In this document: positions 1 to 9,642 of the stretch, piece after piece | How positions within the stretch are numbered: position 1 is the first letter of the stretch | Layout: each line of letters begins with the position of its first letter | Source: RBG-16-34-14 sp963798865 | GTDB lineage: Bacteria > Bacteroidota > Ignavibacteria > Ignavibacteriales > Ignavibacteriaceae | Direction of reading: 5' to 3' | NCBI GenBank assembly: GCA_963798865.1 | Contig: CAWCVZ010000004.1 | Span: forward strand, 434,001 to 498,000 | DNA length: 64,000 bases | Program-made: the position numbers and the translations under genes | The notes under the pieces: model-generated | Seen by the model: the letters and a program-made list of their open reading frames with translations, nothing else | Database searches by the model: none | What the model was told of the DNA's origin: nothing

Positions 1-297
1 CAATTCTAACAAATAATTATCTACAGGGAGGTCATAGCCAATTGGTGGTTGGTAAGCACTTGTTGGGAATTCTTCAGTTGGTATTTCTAATACTTCTCCT
101 TTTAATGCGGATGATCCACTATGTACAAATGAAGATTGAGTGATTGGTGTGAGGACAATGGGATCAGTAGATATTATTGGTTGTCCAATTGACTGGTTAC
201 CTGAAGCCCATTCCTCGAAGCTGCCATTAAGAATTTGTGCGTGTATATTAAACGATACTAATATTGAACACAACAAATAAAAGTTAATCTTATTCAT
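1..297 (-). CDS. Secreted protein, N-terminal part (runs off the window edge)
   Basis: An open frame runs from ATG at 297 to the window edge (99 codons, no stop). It opens with a signal peptide (MNKINFYLLCSILVSF, ending near HAQ), followed at once by ILNGSFEEW. That NGSFExW opening, soon followed by a short SSALKGE stretch, is the usual start of the carbohydrate-binding-like (PCMD-style) domain of secreted Bacteroidota proteins, many of them exported by the type IX system. The sorting signal would lie outside the window, so export route and function are unproven. It is upstream of nothing else on this strand here. Confidence 0.6.
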   Translation of the reverse strand, partial: MNKINFYLLCSILVSFNIHAQILNGSFEEWASGNQSIGQPIISTDPIVLTPITQSSFVHSGSSALKGEVLEIPTEEFPTSAYQPPIGYDLPVDNYLLEL

Positions 298-319
298 TAT
301 GATGTACTTAATAAAAAAA

Positions 320-1578
320 TTAAATTTTAATGAAACTGACAACACGACGGTTATTTGCTTTACCTTCCGGGGTAGAATTATCATCAACCGGTTTTGTTTC
401 GCCGTATCCTTTAGTTTCTAATCTTGCAGCACTAATTCCTGAATTAACCAACATTGATTTTACTGCATAGGCACGTTGTTCAGAAAGTTTTTGATTATAA
501 GCATCATCGCCATCGTTGTCTGTATGTCCCTCAATTCTGAATTTTAAGTTGGGATGATCGTTCATCATCTTTACAATTTCATTTATTGTTCTCATTGATT
601 TACCCTTTATAGTTGATTTATTAACATCGAATAAAATACCGTGCGTAATAAATTTTCCTTCGGATATGATCTTTTCGTATAATTTCTTACCGCCTTCGTT
701 TACCCTTATATTTTTTATAGCGCTGATCGTTATATGTCTATCGTCGAAAACCCCACCTATGAGAAAACATTTTTGGTTTGAAGCCGAGGTTAGGAATATT
801 AATTATCCGTTCTTCATCCATGTATAACTTTAGCGATCTTTCATTAAAGGAAATGGCAATGTGTTTCCATTTGGGTTTCCAGTTCTTTTTTTCTTCCTTA
901 AAAGATGCTGTTGAACCGCCAAATTGACCCATTTTCACACGGTTTCATCTTATTTCTATTGGTCTTGTAGATTTTCCATCAACTTTAGCAGAATTGCCTA
1001 TTCCCTCATAAAATCTAATATCATAAAAGTGGTGCCATTTTTCACCTCCGTCTTCAAAAAACACATCAAACTCGTATTGTAAATATATTGGGCAGAAAAT
1101 CTTGCTTATCCATCAAAGGCGTTACAATAGTATTTTTGTTGGAAAAATGGATAACATCTGTCTTCACCCAAAATGGCAACTTCGGCGGTTCCGCTTTTCA
1201 GATCCCATCGGGAGGGAAACTCACCGTTTTCCTCACCGGAAAGATTATCTTCAAATATTACTTTATCGCCTGCTACAAAATCATATTTAGACCAAAGATT
1301 TAGTTTCTTCTGTGCGCCATCATCCTGCGGCGGCCGATTTGAATTGTTATTTAGTTCCGCATTTTTACCTGGTGTTTTTTCCTCTGTTTTATTTTTATTC
1401 GGTTCTTCTTTTTTATTATATCCTTCTAATCCTTTGTCTGATAGTTTTATCAACTTCATTATCAACTTTTCTCTTAATTTTTTTTGTAACTGTCTTTCCC
1501 AGATTAAATTGTCGCAAACGCATGGGGGGAAATAAAGTGAACTATAAAAATTGTTGTTATAATAATAAATGATTTCAT
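320..1578 (-). pseudogene. OmpA-family outer-membrane protein gene, broken by several frameshifts and a stop
   Basis: Reading from 1578, a signal peptide (MKSFIIITTIF, ending near HAFA) is preceded by GGAG. The gene then needs several frame changes: near 1510 (to FNLGKTVTKK), near 1455 (to DKGLEGYNKKE), near 1140 (to NVIHFSNKNT), near 1060 (to YEFDVFFEDG) and near 770 (to GVFDDRHITIS). It also needs read-through of a TGA near 947 where Trp is expected. The C-terminal 91 residues are intact and are a clear OmpA/MotB peptidoglycan-binding domain (IEGHTDNDGDD, then NNRRVVSFI). The conceptual protein is one coherent family: signal, charged linker, concanavalin-like middle, OmpA end. The open frames at 320-595, 738-938 and 1106-1603 are pieces of it. 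True decay and poor sequence quality are both possible. Confidence 0.75.
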
Positions 1579-2026
1579 ATTTGTTCTCCAATATTTTTTT
1601 CACCTGTACTATTTCAGAAGCAACATCTTTTTAGTCTGAACGAATTCCCCGGGCACACAGAAACGTAAAAATAAATTCTACTTGATTTGCCCTTTGCATT
1701 AAACCTTCAGACATCTTTTTCTCCTTAGTTATGTTTTGTTATTTTTTAGAACAACTGATGAGTATCAACCAGATTCAGGAAAGCATTTTCAGGGCAGAGT
1801 ATAAATTATTTTGATGTTAACAAATAATTGCTAATTATGCAACAATTGTATTAAAAAACTTCCAACAAATTTTTCTAACTGAGGTATTCAAATATTTAAT
1901 TAGTTTGAGATGATTACTTGGAAGGAAAACTAATTCTAAAAATCCTAAAATAATTTTATATGCAGTTTATTCAACAGAAAATTTATTAGTTATATCTTTA
2001 AAATATTTCTACTCCGGATTTTCCAT
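1579..2026. other. Intergenic, AT-rich; one doubtful short minus-strand ORF
   Basis: The only coding hint is a 27-codon frame on the minus strand from ATG at 1714 to TAA at 1631, with a good AAGGAG ribosome site just upstream (MSEGLMQRANQ start). It resembles nothing I know and could be a remnant of the gene ahead of the OmpA pseudogene. The rest (about 1740-2026) is AT-rich with no convincing hairpin. Confidence 0.3.
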
Positions 2027-5000
2027 TTATGTATTTCCTGCAGATTCATGGTTTTTCTTAAACTCCGAAGGACTGCAGCCAAATTGTTTTTTAAATGCAC
2101 GTGAAAAATAAGCCTGATCATTAAAACCAACTTTATAACAAACTTCTGCAATACTTCCAATGTTGTGTTTTAATAAATCTGCGGCACGCAAAAGACGAAA
2201 TGAACGAATGAGCTGTCCCGGCGGCTGATCAATTAGTGCATTAAGTTTTCTGCTAAGTTGAGAGAGGCTCATATTAACTTCTTCAGCCAGTGCTTCAACC
2301 CCGAACTGTTCATCTTCAAAATGTGCTTCAATAATTTTCATTGTTTTTTCCAGAAATATCTGATCCACTGAAACAGCAGATACTTCTGAAGGTTTTATTA
2401 TAATAGCACTGCTGAATTTTTTCCTTAAAAGTTTTCGCTGATAGATTAAATTTTTAACTCTCACCATCAGTTCTTTAGCGTTGAACGGTTTTGTAAGATA
2501 TACATCTATTCCGGTTTCTAAGCCTTCAATTTTATCATCGAGTCCGGCTTTTGCAGTTAACATTATAATTGGAACGTGGCTGGTTTTCTCATCACTTCTT
2601 ATACGTTTGCTAAATTCAAAACCATTCATCCGGGGCATCATAATATCTGTTATAATGAGATCAGGAATTTTATCTTGTGCTTTATCAATCCCTTCTTCCC
2701 CGTTGGAAGCTGAGATGACTTTGTAATCTGTTTCGAGTTGTTCTATTATGTATGCTCTCACATCAGGATTGTCCTCAACAATTAAAATAATTTCTTTATT
2801 GTTTTCGGATACTTTATTAATTATCTCCGTTCCTTTTTCATTTACATTTGTATCGAGGATATTTTTCAAACTTTTAAAAGAAAAATCATCGTCAGGCACG
2901 CCAATCAAATATTCTTTTTCAATTTTAAGATCTCCTGCAGGAAGCTGAATAATAAACTCGCTACCTTCCCCTTCTTTACTTTTAACAGAAATATTTCCTT
3001 TATGAAGTTCAATTAATTCTTTTGCTAATGCAAGACCTATACCCGTTCCCTCATGTTCTCTTGTGCTTGAACTATCCACCTGGTAGAAGCGGTCAAAAAT
3101 ATTTGCAAGGCGCTCAGGGGGTATTCCAATCCCGCTATCTTTAATTTTAATTTCAATAAAAGAATTAATAATATTCAAACTAACTTTTATTTCCCCTGCA
3201 GAAGTAAACTTAAAAGCATTAGATAAAAGATTATAAAAAACCTTTTCCATTTTATCAGGTTCAAAGAAAACAGGAATGTTTTCAAATTCTGATTCAAACT
3301 TCAAAGAAATTTTTTGAGATTCTGCAAGTGATTCAAATGAATAAAACAAACTTTTTAGAAATGAAACAATATTATGCTGTTCAGCTTTTAGCTGCATACT
3401 TCCCGCTTCAATTTTGGAAAGATCAAGCAGCTGATTAATCAAAGCAAGCAGTCTTCTTGCATTCCTGTTTGCAATCTGCAGTTTACCTTTATCTTTTGCT
3501 TCCATACCGGATGACATTACACTTTCAATCTGCCCAAGAATTAAAGTTAGCGGAGTCCGGAACTCGTGTGAAATATTCGCGAAGAAACGCGATTTCATTT
3601 GATCTAAATTACTGAGTGTAAATGATTTTACTGTTTCTAATTCTAATTGACTTTTCAAAAATATACGGTTCAATTCATATTTCCTGATAAAATATAGTAT
3701 TGAAAAAAATACCACGCCATAAACTACATAAGCCCACCATGTGCTCCACCAGGGATGAGTTATTGTTATGAGAATTGAAGTTCCTGTTTGATTCCATATA
3801 CCGTCATTGTTAGAACCTTTAACTCTGAAAATATATTCTCCCGGTGAAAGGTTTGTAAATGTAGCTGTGCGAACAGTCCGGGAATAAATCCAGTCTTTGT
3901 TGAAGTTTTCCAGAATATATGCATATTGATTTTTTTCTGAAGCAGAATAATCGAGCGCAGCAAATTCAAACTGAATAAAGTCTTCATCATAGGATAAAGT
4001 TATATGTTTAATCTGAGTAATAGTTTTTTGAATAACAGATTCTTTTTCTTTTGAGGAAGAAGAACTATTAAGAATTTTAAAACCGGTAATTACAATCTCC
4101 GGTTTATAAAGATTATCTTTTATTGATCCGGGATAAAAATAATTCAGGCCGTTTATTCCTCCGAAGAACATTTCTCCGCTTTTACTTTTAAAAAATGCAC
4201 CAGTATTAAATTCGTTGCTTTGCAAACCGTCGCTTACATTAAAATTCCTGAAAGTTTTTGTTTTGATATTGAAGCGTGATAATCCTTTATTTGTGCTTAA
4301 CCATAGATTTCCAATATTATCAGGAAGTATTCCATAAACTACATTATTAGGTAAACCGTCACTTTCCATATAATGCGTAAAAGTTTTTTTCTCAATACTA
4401 AATTGGTTTAAACCACCGCCGGCTGTTCCTATCCATAAATATTTAGATGGCTCGAATGGATCAGCACAAATTGTTTTTACATAATTATCATTTAAGCTTG
4501 CAGGATCTGCTGGATTATTACTAAAAAAAGTAAATAATTCTGTTTTCAAATCGAATTTAATTAACCCGGATTTTGTTCCAAGCCAGAAATTATTTTTTAA
4601 ATCCTGGTAGATGACAACCCGGGCTTGCTCACTATTCTGTGTTTCGTGCCGGTAGTTATATTTCTTAAAGATTCCTTTTTCGATATCCGTTAAACAACAA
4701 ATATAATTTTCGGTTGCAATCCAGATTCTGTCATTTTTGTCTTCAACTACAGCGCACACATTTCTCTGCGGCAGCCCAAGGGAATCTTTCGGATTGAATT
4801 TATATTGTTTTGCTTTTTCCGTCAGGGGATCATACCTGAATAAACCTTCTGTTGAGCCCACCCATATCTTTCCATCTGAAGATTTAATCATTGACCATGC
4901 CCCGGTATTTCCAAAAGCATTAAGATTATCAGAACTGGATTCATAACTTTTAAGATCACCGGTTGTTCGGTTCCATCTGTATAAAACATCTGTACTGATC

Positions 5001-6199
5001 CATAAAACATTATAGTTTTCCTCGAGTATTGACCTGATACTAAAACCAGTGATACGTGACGATGCTTCTTTTTTTCTTTCAAAGGTGGAGAAACGATTAG
5101 CCTTTGGATCATAAATATTAATCCCGCCGCCTGATGTTCCAAACCATAATATCCCGGTCCTGTCCTGAAATAAACTGGATATAATATTGTAGCTTAAACT
5201 GTTGGGATTAAAGGGATCATTTCTAAAGTAACTATAAGTTTTTTTTCCCGGGTCAAATCGCATCAATTCTGCAACGGTACCAAGCCATAATTTGCCCGCA
5301 TTATCTTCTAAAATATTATCTATAACTCCCCAGCCATATCTGAATACATCGTAATGATGAGGGAAGACCTGATATTTTCCACTTTGCCTATCAAACAAAA
5401 CCAATCCACTTAAAGTACCTAACCAGAAGTTTCCATGTTTATCTTCATAAATTGATGTAATACCTTTCTCATTCGGATCTGATGGGGCAACCGGATTCTT
5501 ACTATTTATTACAAATTGATTCAAGTCTTCTTTATTCTCATAAAATCTATAAAGCATATTTTGAGTTCCAGCCCATAGTACTCCCTTTGAATCAACCAAT
5601 AATGAATAAACTTTATCACTGCTGGTACCTGGTATAGAATCAGATAATTTTTTGAAATGCTTATAACTATATAAATGTCGTGTATTATCTACGATTATCT
5701 TGAACAAACCATCACTGCTTGTTCCAATCCAGATATTTGAATCCGGGTCTTCCACAATTGAAGTTATTTCCGGATTTAATCCACCGGGAGAACCGGGATT
5801 AAAACTCAGCCGTTCAAATGAACCTGTTTCATACCGGAAAATATTTACCCCGGCATCTCTTGTTCCAACCCAGATTAAGCCACGGCTGTCTTCAAATAGT
5901 TTGGTAATATTATTTGCTGAGATAGTTGTGGTATCAAACGGATTATAATTAAATACAGTGAAGGAATATCCATTGAAACGGTTTAGCCCATCATTAGTTC
6001 CAAACCACATAAAGCCCTTGCTATCCTGAAGAATCCCGTATACTGCATTTTGTGATAGTCCATCATTTATTGTTAAATGCTTGAAACGAACTTCCTGGGA
6101 ATATGCCTGGAATGTTAATATCAACACTAAAAATAAAAAGTATTTAGTGTTTAAAGCGAAATAGTAAACCCTTGGATTACTGCCTGTGTATTTTTGCAT
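2027..6199 (-). CDS. Hybrid two-component system regulator (propeller sensor, kinase, receiver, AraC domain)
   Basis: A 1390-residue one-protein signalling system. A membrane segment or signal lies near residues 13-33. About 700 residues of Reg_prop propeller blades follow (recurrent LWIGT, WFGTNDGLNRF, WLGT motifs), then a Y_Y_Y domain (PGEYIFRVKGSN) and a transmembrane helix around 816-836. The HisKA H-box SHEFRTPLTLI sits near 876, followed by a HATPase with GTGIGLALAKELIE. The receiver has its phospho-acceptor Asp in ITDIMMPRMNG near 1183, and an AraC-type helix-turn-helix ends the protein (GFNDQAYFSRAFKKQFG). The family senses extracytoplasmic ligands, often glycans, and switches nearby genes. 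Here the divergent neighbour is an export operon across a 179-bp gap, which is the natural candidate target (inference). No polysaccharide-use genes are adjacent. Confidence 0.93.
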   Translation of the reverse strand: MQKYTGSNPRVYYFALNTKYFLFLVLILTFQAYSQEVRFKHLTINDGLSQNAVYGILQDSKGFMWFGTNDGLNRFNGYSFTVFNYNPFDTTTISANNITKLFEDSRGLIWVGTRDAGVNIFRYETGSFERLSFNPGSPGGLNPEITSIVEDPDSNIWIGTSSDGLFKIIVDNTRHLYSYKHFKKLSDSIPGTSSDKVYSLLVDSKGVLWAGTQNMLYRFYENKEDLNQFVINSKNPVAPSDPNEKGITSIYEDKHGNFWLGTLSGLVLFDRQSGKYQVFPHHYDVFRYGWGVIDNILEDNAGKLWLGTVAELMRFDPGKKTYSYFRNDPFNPNSLSYNIISSLFQDRTGILWFGTSGGGINIYDPKANRFSTFERKKEASSRITGFSIRSILEENYNVLWISTDVLYRWNRTTGDLKSYESSSDNLNAFGNTGAWSMIKSSDGKIWVGSTEGLFRYDPLTEKAKQYKFNPKDSLGLPQRNVCAVVEDKNDRIWIATENYICCLTDIEKGIFKKYNYRHETQNSEQARVVIYQDLKNNFWLGTKSGLIKFDLKTELFTFFSNNPADPASLNDNYVKTICADPFEPSKYLWIGTAGGGLNQFSIEKKTFTHYMESDGLPNNVVYGILPDNIGNLWLSTNKGLSRFNIKTKTFRNFNVSDGLQSNEFNTGAFFKSKSGEMFFGGINGLNYFYPGSIKDNLYKPEIVITGFKILNSSSSSKEKESVIQKTITQIKHITLSYDEDFIQFEFAALDYSASEKNQYAYILENFNKDWIYSRTVRTATFTNLSPGEYIFRVKGSNNDGIWNQTGTSILITITHPWWSTWWAYVVYGVVFFSILYFIRKYELNRIFLKSQLELETVKSFTLSNLDQMKSRFFANISHEFRTPLTLILGQIESVMSSGMEAKDKGKLQIANRNARRLLALINQLLDLSKIEAGSMQLKAEQHNIVSFLKSLFYSFESLAESQKISLKFESEFENIPVFFEPDKMEKVFYNLLSNAFKFTSAGEIKVSLNIINSFIEIKIKDSGIGIPPERLANIFDRFYQVDSSSTREHEGTGIGLALAKELIELHKGNISVKSKEGEGSEFIIQLPAGDLKIEKEYLIGVPDDDFSFKSLKNILDTNVNEKGTEIINKVSENNKEIILIVEDNPDVRAYIIEQLETDYKVISASNGEEGIDKAQDKIPDLIITDIMMPRMNGFEFSKRIRSDEKTSHVPIIMLTAKAGLDDKIEGLETGIDVYLTKPFNAKELMVRVKNLIYQRKLLRKKFSSAIIIKPSEVSAVSVDQIFLEKTMKIIEAHFEDEQFGVEALAEEVNMSLSQLSRKLNALIDQPPGQLIRSFRLLRAADLLKHNIGSIAEVCYKVGFNDQAYFSRAFKKQFGCSPSEFKKNHESAGNT

Positions 6200-6378
6200 G
6201 GCGGTGGTAATTTAAAGTATCCTGAACTAAAATGCACTTATTATTAAACTGTGTTAACTATTTCGTTTTATGTATGATCATTCATTTACCGATATTTCAT
6301 TTCTCTTCGCCGATTTCTATTATAAATATTATTAATATTTTTGTAATTTTCCGCCTTCAAAATTAAGGTGCATTAACA

Positions 6379-7578
6379 TTGGAAAGTAAACACGCCGATC
6401 TTAATTCTTTGAGAATTGACCGGTCTAAAAGAGAAGAACATTCATCACCTCCAGGTAAGAATAAAAAACTTTTCATTTGGAGCGGAATTCTGCTGCTAAT
6501 AATTATTGCTATTATTTTTATAAGGAGTTCCTGGGATAGCTGGTTTTCATCAGATGTTGAGGTAAAACTAACAACTGTCAGCCTTCAATCTCCTAATCAG
6601 TCAGATGCAGTTTTAAATGCAAATGGTTATGTAGTTGCACAAAGAAAAGCTGCTGTTGCATCCAAAGGAACCGGGCGTTTGATTTATCTTGGAGTTGTTG
6701 AAGGTGACAAAGTAAAAAAAGACCAGGTGATTGCAAGACTCGATGATAGCGATATCAGGGCACAACTTGACGAGGCTAAAGCAAATCTGAATTTAAATGA
6801 AGCACAATTAACTGAAGCTGAAAATAATTATAAGAGACAGCAGGAATTATTTAATTCAAAAGTTGTTTCAAAAAGTCAGCTTGAAGCAGCAGAAACAAAT
6901 TATAATAAGCTGCTTGCATCAATTGATTTAGCAAAAGCTCAGATTCAGTCAATTAATGTTGCATTGGAAAATATGATTATCCGGGCTCCGTTTGATGGAA
7001 CTGTTTTAACAAAAAATGCTGATGTTGGAGAAATTGTTGCACCTCTTGCTGCAGGAGTTAATTCGCGGGCAAACGTTGTTACAATTGCAGATATGACTTC
7101 TCTCCAGGTTGAAGCGGATGTTTCTGAATCTAATATTCAGAAAATATCTGTCGGGCAGGATTGTGAAATTACTCTTGATGCAAATCCTAATATCCGTTAT
7201 GCAGGTTTTGTTGATAAAATTGTTCCCACTGCCGATAGATCAAAAGCTACTGTTCTTGTTAAAGTCGGATTCAAAAATTATGACAGCAAAGTTCTTCCTG
7301 AAATGAGTGCAAAGGTTCTTTTCTTAAATGATAAAAGTAAAAAATCAGATATTAATGAACCGCCGATTTTAATGGTTCCCTCTTCTGCTGTTGTTTTGCG
7401 TGATAACAAAAAAGTAGTTTTTAAAATTAAAGATGATAAAGCAGTAGAATACCAGATAACTGCCGGAAGAGAGTTTGGAAGCTATATTGAGGTTGTATCA
7501 GGTCTTGAGGATGGTGACCAGATTATTGATAACCCCGGTAAAGAAATTATTGATGGTGTTTCGGTTAGCACGAAATAA
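6379..7578 (+). CDS. Periplasmic adaptor (HlyD/MFP) of an ABC exporter
   Basis: A 399-residue membrane-fusion protein. The start is TTG at 6379 with AAGGTG eight bases ahead; no in-frame ATG fits better. A cytoplasmic tail of about 30 residues is followed by one transmembrane helix (about 31-48). A lipoyl half-motif (GYVVAQRKAAVASKGTGRL) follows, then a helical hairpin (about 130-190), the second lipoyl half (IIRAPFDGTVL) and beta-barrel and membrane-proximal domains. These proteins bridge an inner-membrane transporter to an outer-membrane channel. It is first in an operon with an ABC ATPase and two FtsX/MacB-type permeases. No TolC-like gene is nearby, so the exit duct must be encoded elsewhere. 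Substrate unknown. Confidence 0.88.
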   Translation: MESKHADLNSLRIDRSKREEHSSPPGKNKKLFIWSGILLLIIIAIIFIRSSWDSWFSSDVEVKLTTVSLQSPNQSDAVLNANGYVVAQRKAAVASKGTGRLIYLGVVEGDKVKKDQVIARLDDSDIRAQLDEAKANLNLNEAQLTEAENNYKRQQELFNSKVVSKSQLEAAETNYNKLLASIDLAKAQIQSINVALENMIIRAPFDGTVLTKNADVGEIVAPLAAGVNSRANVVTIADMTSLQVEADVSESNIQKISVGQDCEITLDANPNIRYAGFVDKIVPTADRSKATVLVKVGFKNYDSKVLPEMSAKVLFLNDKSKKSDINEPPILMVPSSAVVLRDNKKVVFKIKDDKAVEYQITAGREFGSYIEVVSGLEDGDQIIDNPGKEIIDGVSVSTK

Positions 7579-7585
7579 GTAAACG

Positions 7586-7668
7586 GTCATTGCAGGCGAA
7601 GCAATCTATAAAATATTCAGAATAAATAGTGAGATTGGTTCACCCGCTAAAGCGGGATTCACAATGAC
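7586..7668. repeat. Imperfect palindromic intergenic element
   Basis: The 83-bp element is bounded by GTCATTG (7586-7592) and CAATGAC (7662-7668), with GCGAAGCAATCT on the left and AGATTGGTTC on the right also roughly complementary. A small inner hairpin CCCGCTAAAGCGGG adds structure. It resembles the dispersed 'GTCATTGCGA...GAAGCAATCT' palindromes known from many bacterial genomes. It lies between adaptor and ATPase genes of one operon, so it would be transcribed. Confidence 0.6.
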
Positions 7669-7702
7669 TGATAAATAGAAATTATAAATTCAAGGAGTAA
7701 AA

Positions 7703-8386
7703 ATGTCGGAAATAATCCAGGTAAAAAACTTATCTAAATCTTATTGGAGAGACAGCTTTGAAATTCCTGTATTAAATAATATCACTATCTCTGTAAATGA
7801 AGGTGATTTCCTTGCATTGATGGGACCTTCAGGTTCAGGAAAAACTACTTTATTAAATCTTATTGCAGGAATAGATAAACCTACTAAAGGTGATGTACTT
7901 GTTAATGGTACGGATATTTCAAAACTGAGTGAATCTGCTCTTGCCAAATGGCGCTCAACTAATGTTGGATTTGTATTTCAGTTTTATAATTTGATAAAAG
8001 TTCTTACTGCTTATGAAAATGTTGAACTCCCTCTTCTTCTTACAAAATTAAGTAAAGCCGAAAGAAAGCAGCATGTTGAGACAGCTTTGTCAATTGTTGG
8101 ACTTGCAGACAGGATGGATCATTATCCTAAGCAGCTTTCCGGCGGACAGGAACAAAGAGTTGCAATTGCAAGAGCTATTGTTACAGATCCATTAATTCTT
8201 GTTGCAGATGAACCCACAGGTGATCTCGACAGAACTTCTGCAGAAGAAATTCTGACTTTGATGGAAAGACTTAATAAAGAATTTAAGAAAACAATAATAA
8301 TGGTAACACACGATCCCCACGCTGCTGAAAGAGCTAAAATCAAGCATCATCTTGAAAAAGGCGAGTTAATACTGGAGCATGTATGA
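7703..8386 (+). CDS. ABC exporter ATP-binding subunit (MacB/LolD type)
   Basis: The 227-residue ATPase has Walker A GPSGSGKTT at 41-49, Q-loop region FVFQFYNL, signature LSGGQEQR near 147-154, Walker B ILVADEPTGDLD near 165-176 and the switch His in MVTHDPH. This places it in the LolD/MacB/FtsE branch, which powers mechanotransmission exporters or lipoprotein release without moving substrate through the membrane domain. AAGGAG precedes the ATG. Its stop overlaps the start of the next gene as ATGA (8383-8386), indicating translational coupling to the permease. Confidence 0.93.
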   Translation: MSEIIQVKNLSKSYWRDSFEIPVLNNITISVNEGDFLALMGPSGSGKTTLLNLIAGIDKPTKGDVLVNGTDISKLSESALAKWRSTNVGFVFQFYNLIKVLTAYENVELPLLLTKLSKAERKQHVETALSIVGLADRMDHYPKQLSGGQEQRVAIARAIVTDPLILVADEPTGDLDRTSAEEILTLMERLNKEFKKTIIMVTHDPHAAERAKIKHHLEKGELILEHV

Positions 8387-9544
8387 AAGTAATTAAATTA
8401 AATTTTTAAGAATGCTTTAAGGCACAAACTTAGAACCACTCTTACAGTTTTAGGAATAGCTATTGCTGTAATTGCTTTCGGTTTACTGCGCACAGTGGTT
8501 ACTGCCTGGTATGCAGGAATCGAAGGCTCGCAGGCAGACAGGCTAATAACACGTCATGCAGTATCGTTTATTTTTCCTCTTCCTTATTCTTATTTGGAAA
8601 AAATAAAAAATGTGCCAGGTGTGAAAGATGTTTCCTACTTTAACTGGTTCGGTGGTGTTTATAAAGATAAGAACAATTTCTTTGCAAGATTTGCTGCAGA
8701 TGCAAATACAATTTTTGATGTCTATCCTGAATATCTTTTGAGTAAAAAAGAAAAGGACGATTTTATTAAAGAAAGAAATGCATGCGTTGTAGGAAAAGAT
8801 ATTGCCAATCAATATGGATTTAAAATCGGTGATATAATAACTCTTGAAGGTGATATTTTTCCCGGCAGATGGGATTTTGTTGTCAGAGGAATTTACCAGC
8901 CTAAATATAAATATACCGATGCCACCGCTATGATCTTTCATTGGGATTATCTTAATGAAAGAATGGAACAGGAAACTCCGATAAGAGCAAATCAAATCGG
9001 GTGGTTTGTTGTAAAGATTAATAACCCTGATGATGCAGCTGTTATATCTGCAAAGATTGATGGGCTATTTAAAAACTCAATTGCTGAAACTAAAACAGAA
9101 ACTGAAAGAGCTTTCCAGCAGGGATTTTTTGCAGCATCAAGCGCAATTGTTGAAGGAATGAATGCAATCTCTTTTATAATTGTGGGAATTATCATGCTCG
9201 TTCTTGGCAATACAATGATAATGGCAGCGCGCGAAAGAACAAGAGAATATTCAGTTTTAAAAACACTTGGATTTTCCGGCGGACATTTAGCAGGTTTGAT
9301 AATGGGAGAATCGCTTTTCATTTCTGCTCTCGGCGGTGGGATAGGATTACTGCTGACTTTTCCCATTGTTGCTCTTTTCGAAAAATTTATTCCCAAAGGT
9401 TTCTTCCCTATTTTCGAAATGGAACCTATAACAATCATTCTTGTAATTACTGCAATTTTATTGATCGGTGTAGCAGCATCAATTTTTCCTTTGAACCGTG
9501 CATTAAGAACAAAAATTGTTGATGGTCTCAGGTTTGTTGGATGA
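8383..9544 (+). CDS. ABC exporter permease 1 (FtsX/MacB type), frameshifted near its start
   Basis: The natural start is ATG 8383, coupled to the ATPase gene by an ATGA overlap. It reads MKVIKL and then hits TAA; removing one A near 8398-8402 gives MKVIKLIFKNALRHKLRT and joins the long open frame that resumes before 8495. The protein has an N-terminal helix (TTLTVLGIAIAVIAFG), a large periplasmic MacB-like domain, and three C-terminal helices starting near EGMNAISFIIVGIIML, with the FtsX signature region REYSVLKTLGFSGG. It is probably one half of a heterodimeric membrane unit with the next gene. The indel sits in a run of A and T and looks like a sequence error. Confidence 0.85.
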
Positions 9545-9642
9545 GTGACAGATACACAATTCCGGATTTAATTTTTATCCGACATCCCGAATCAGGTGTC
9601 TGGAATCTTTTAGTAAAATAAAATTTAATTAAAGGTTTTAAG

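Noticed and set aside
1088..1603. Plus-strand open frames across the OmpA gene
   Set aside because: They are shadows of the minus-strand OmpA gene and show no protein-like pattern or ribosome site.
6200..6378. A -33/-7 Bacteroidota promoter ahead of the adaptor gene
   Set aside because: A TATTTTTG word is present near 6338, but no TTG at the right distance; in such AT-rich sequence it is weak evidence.
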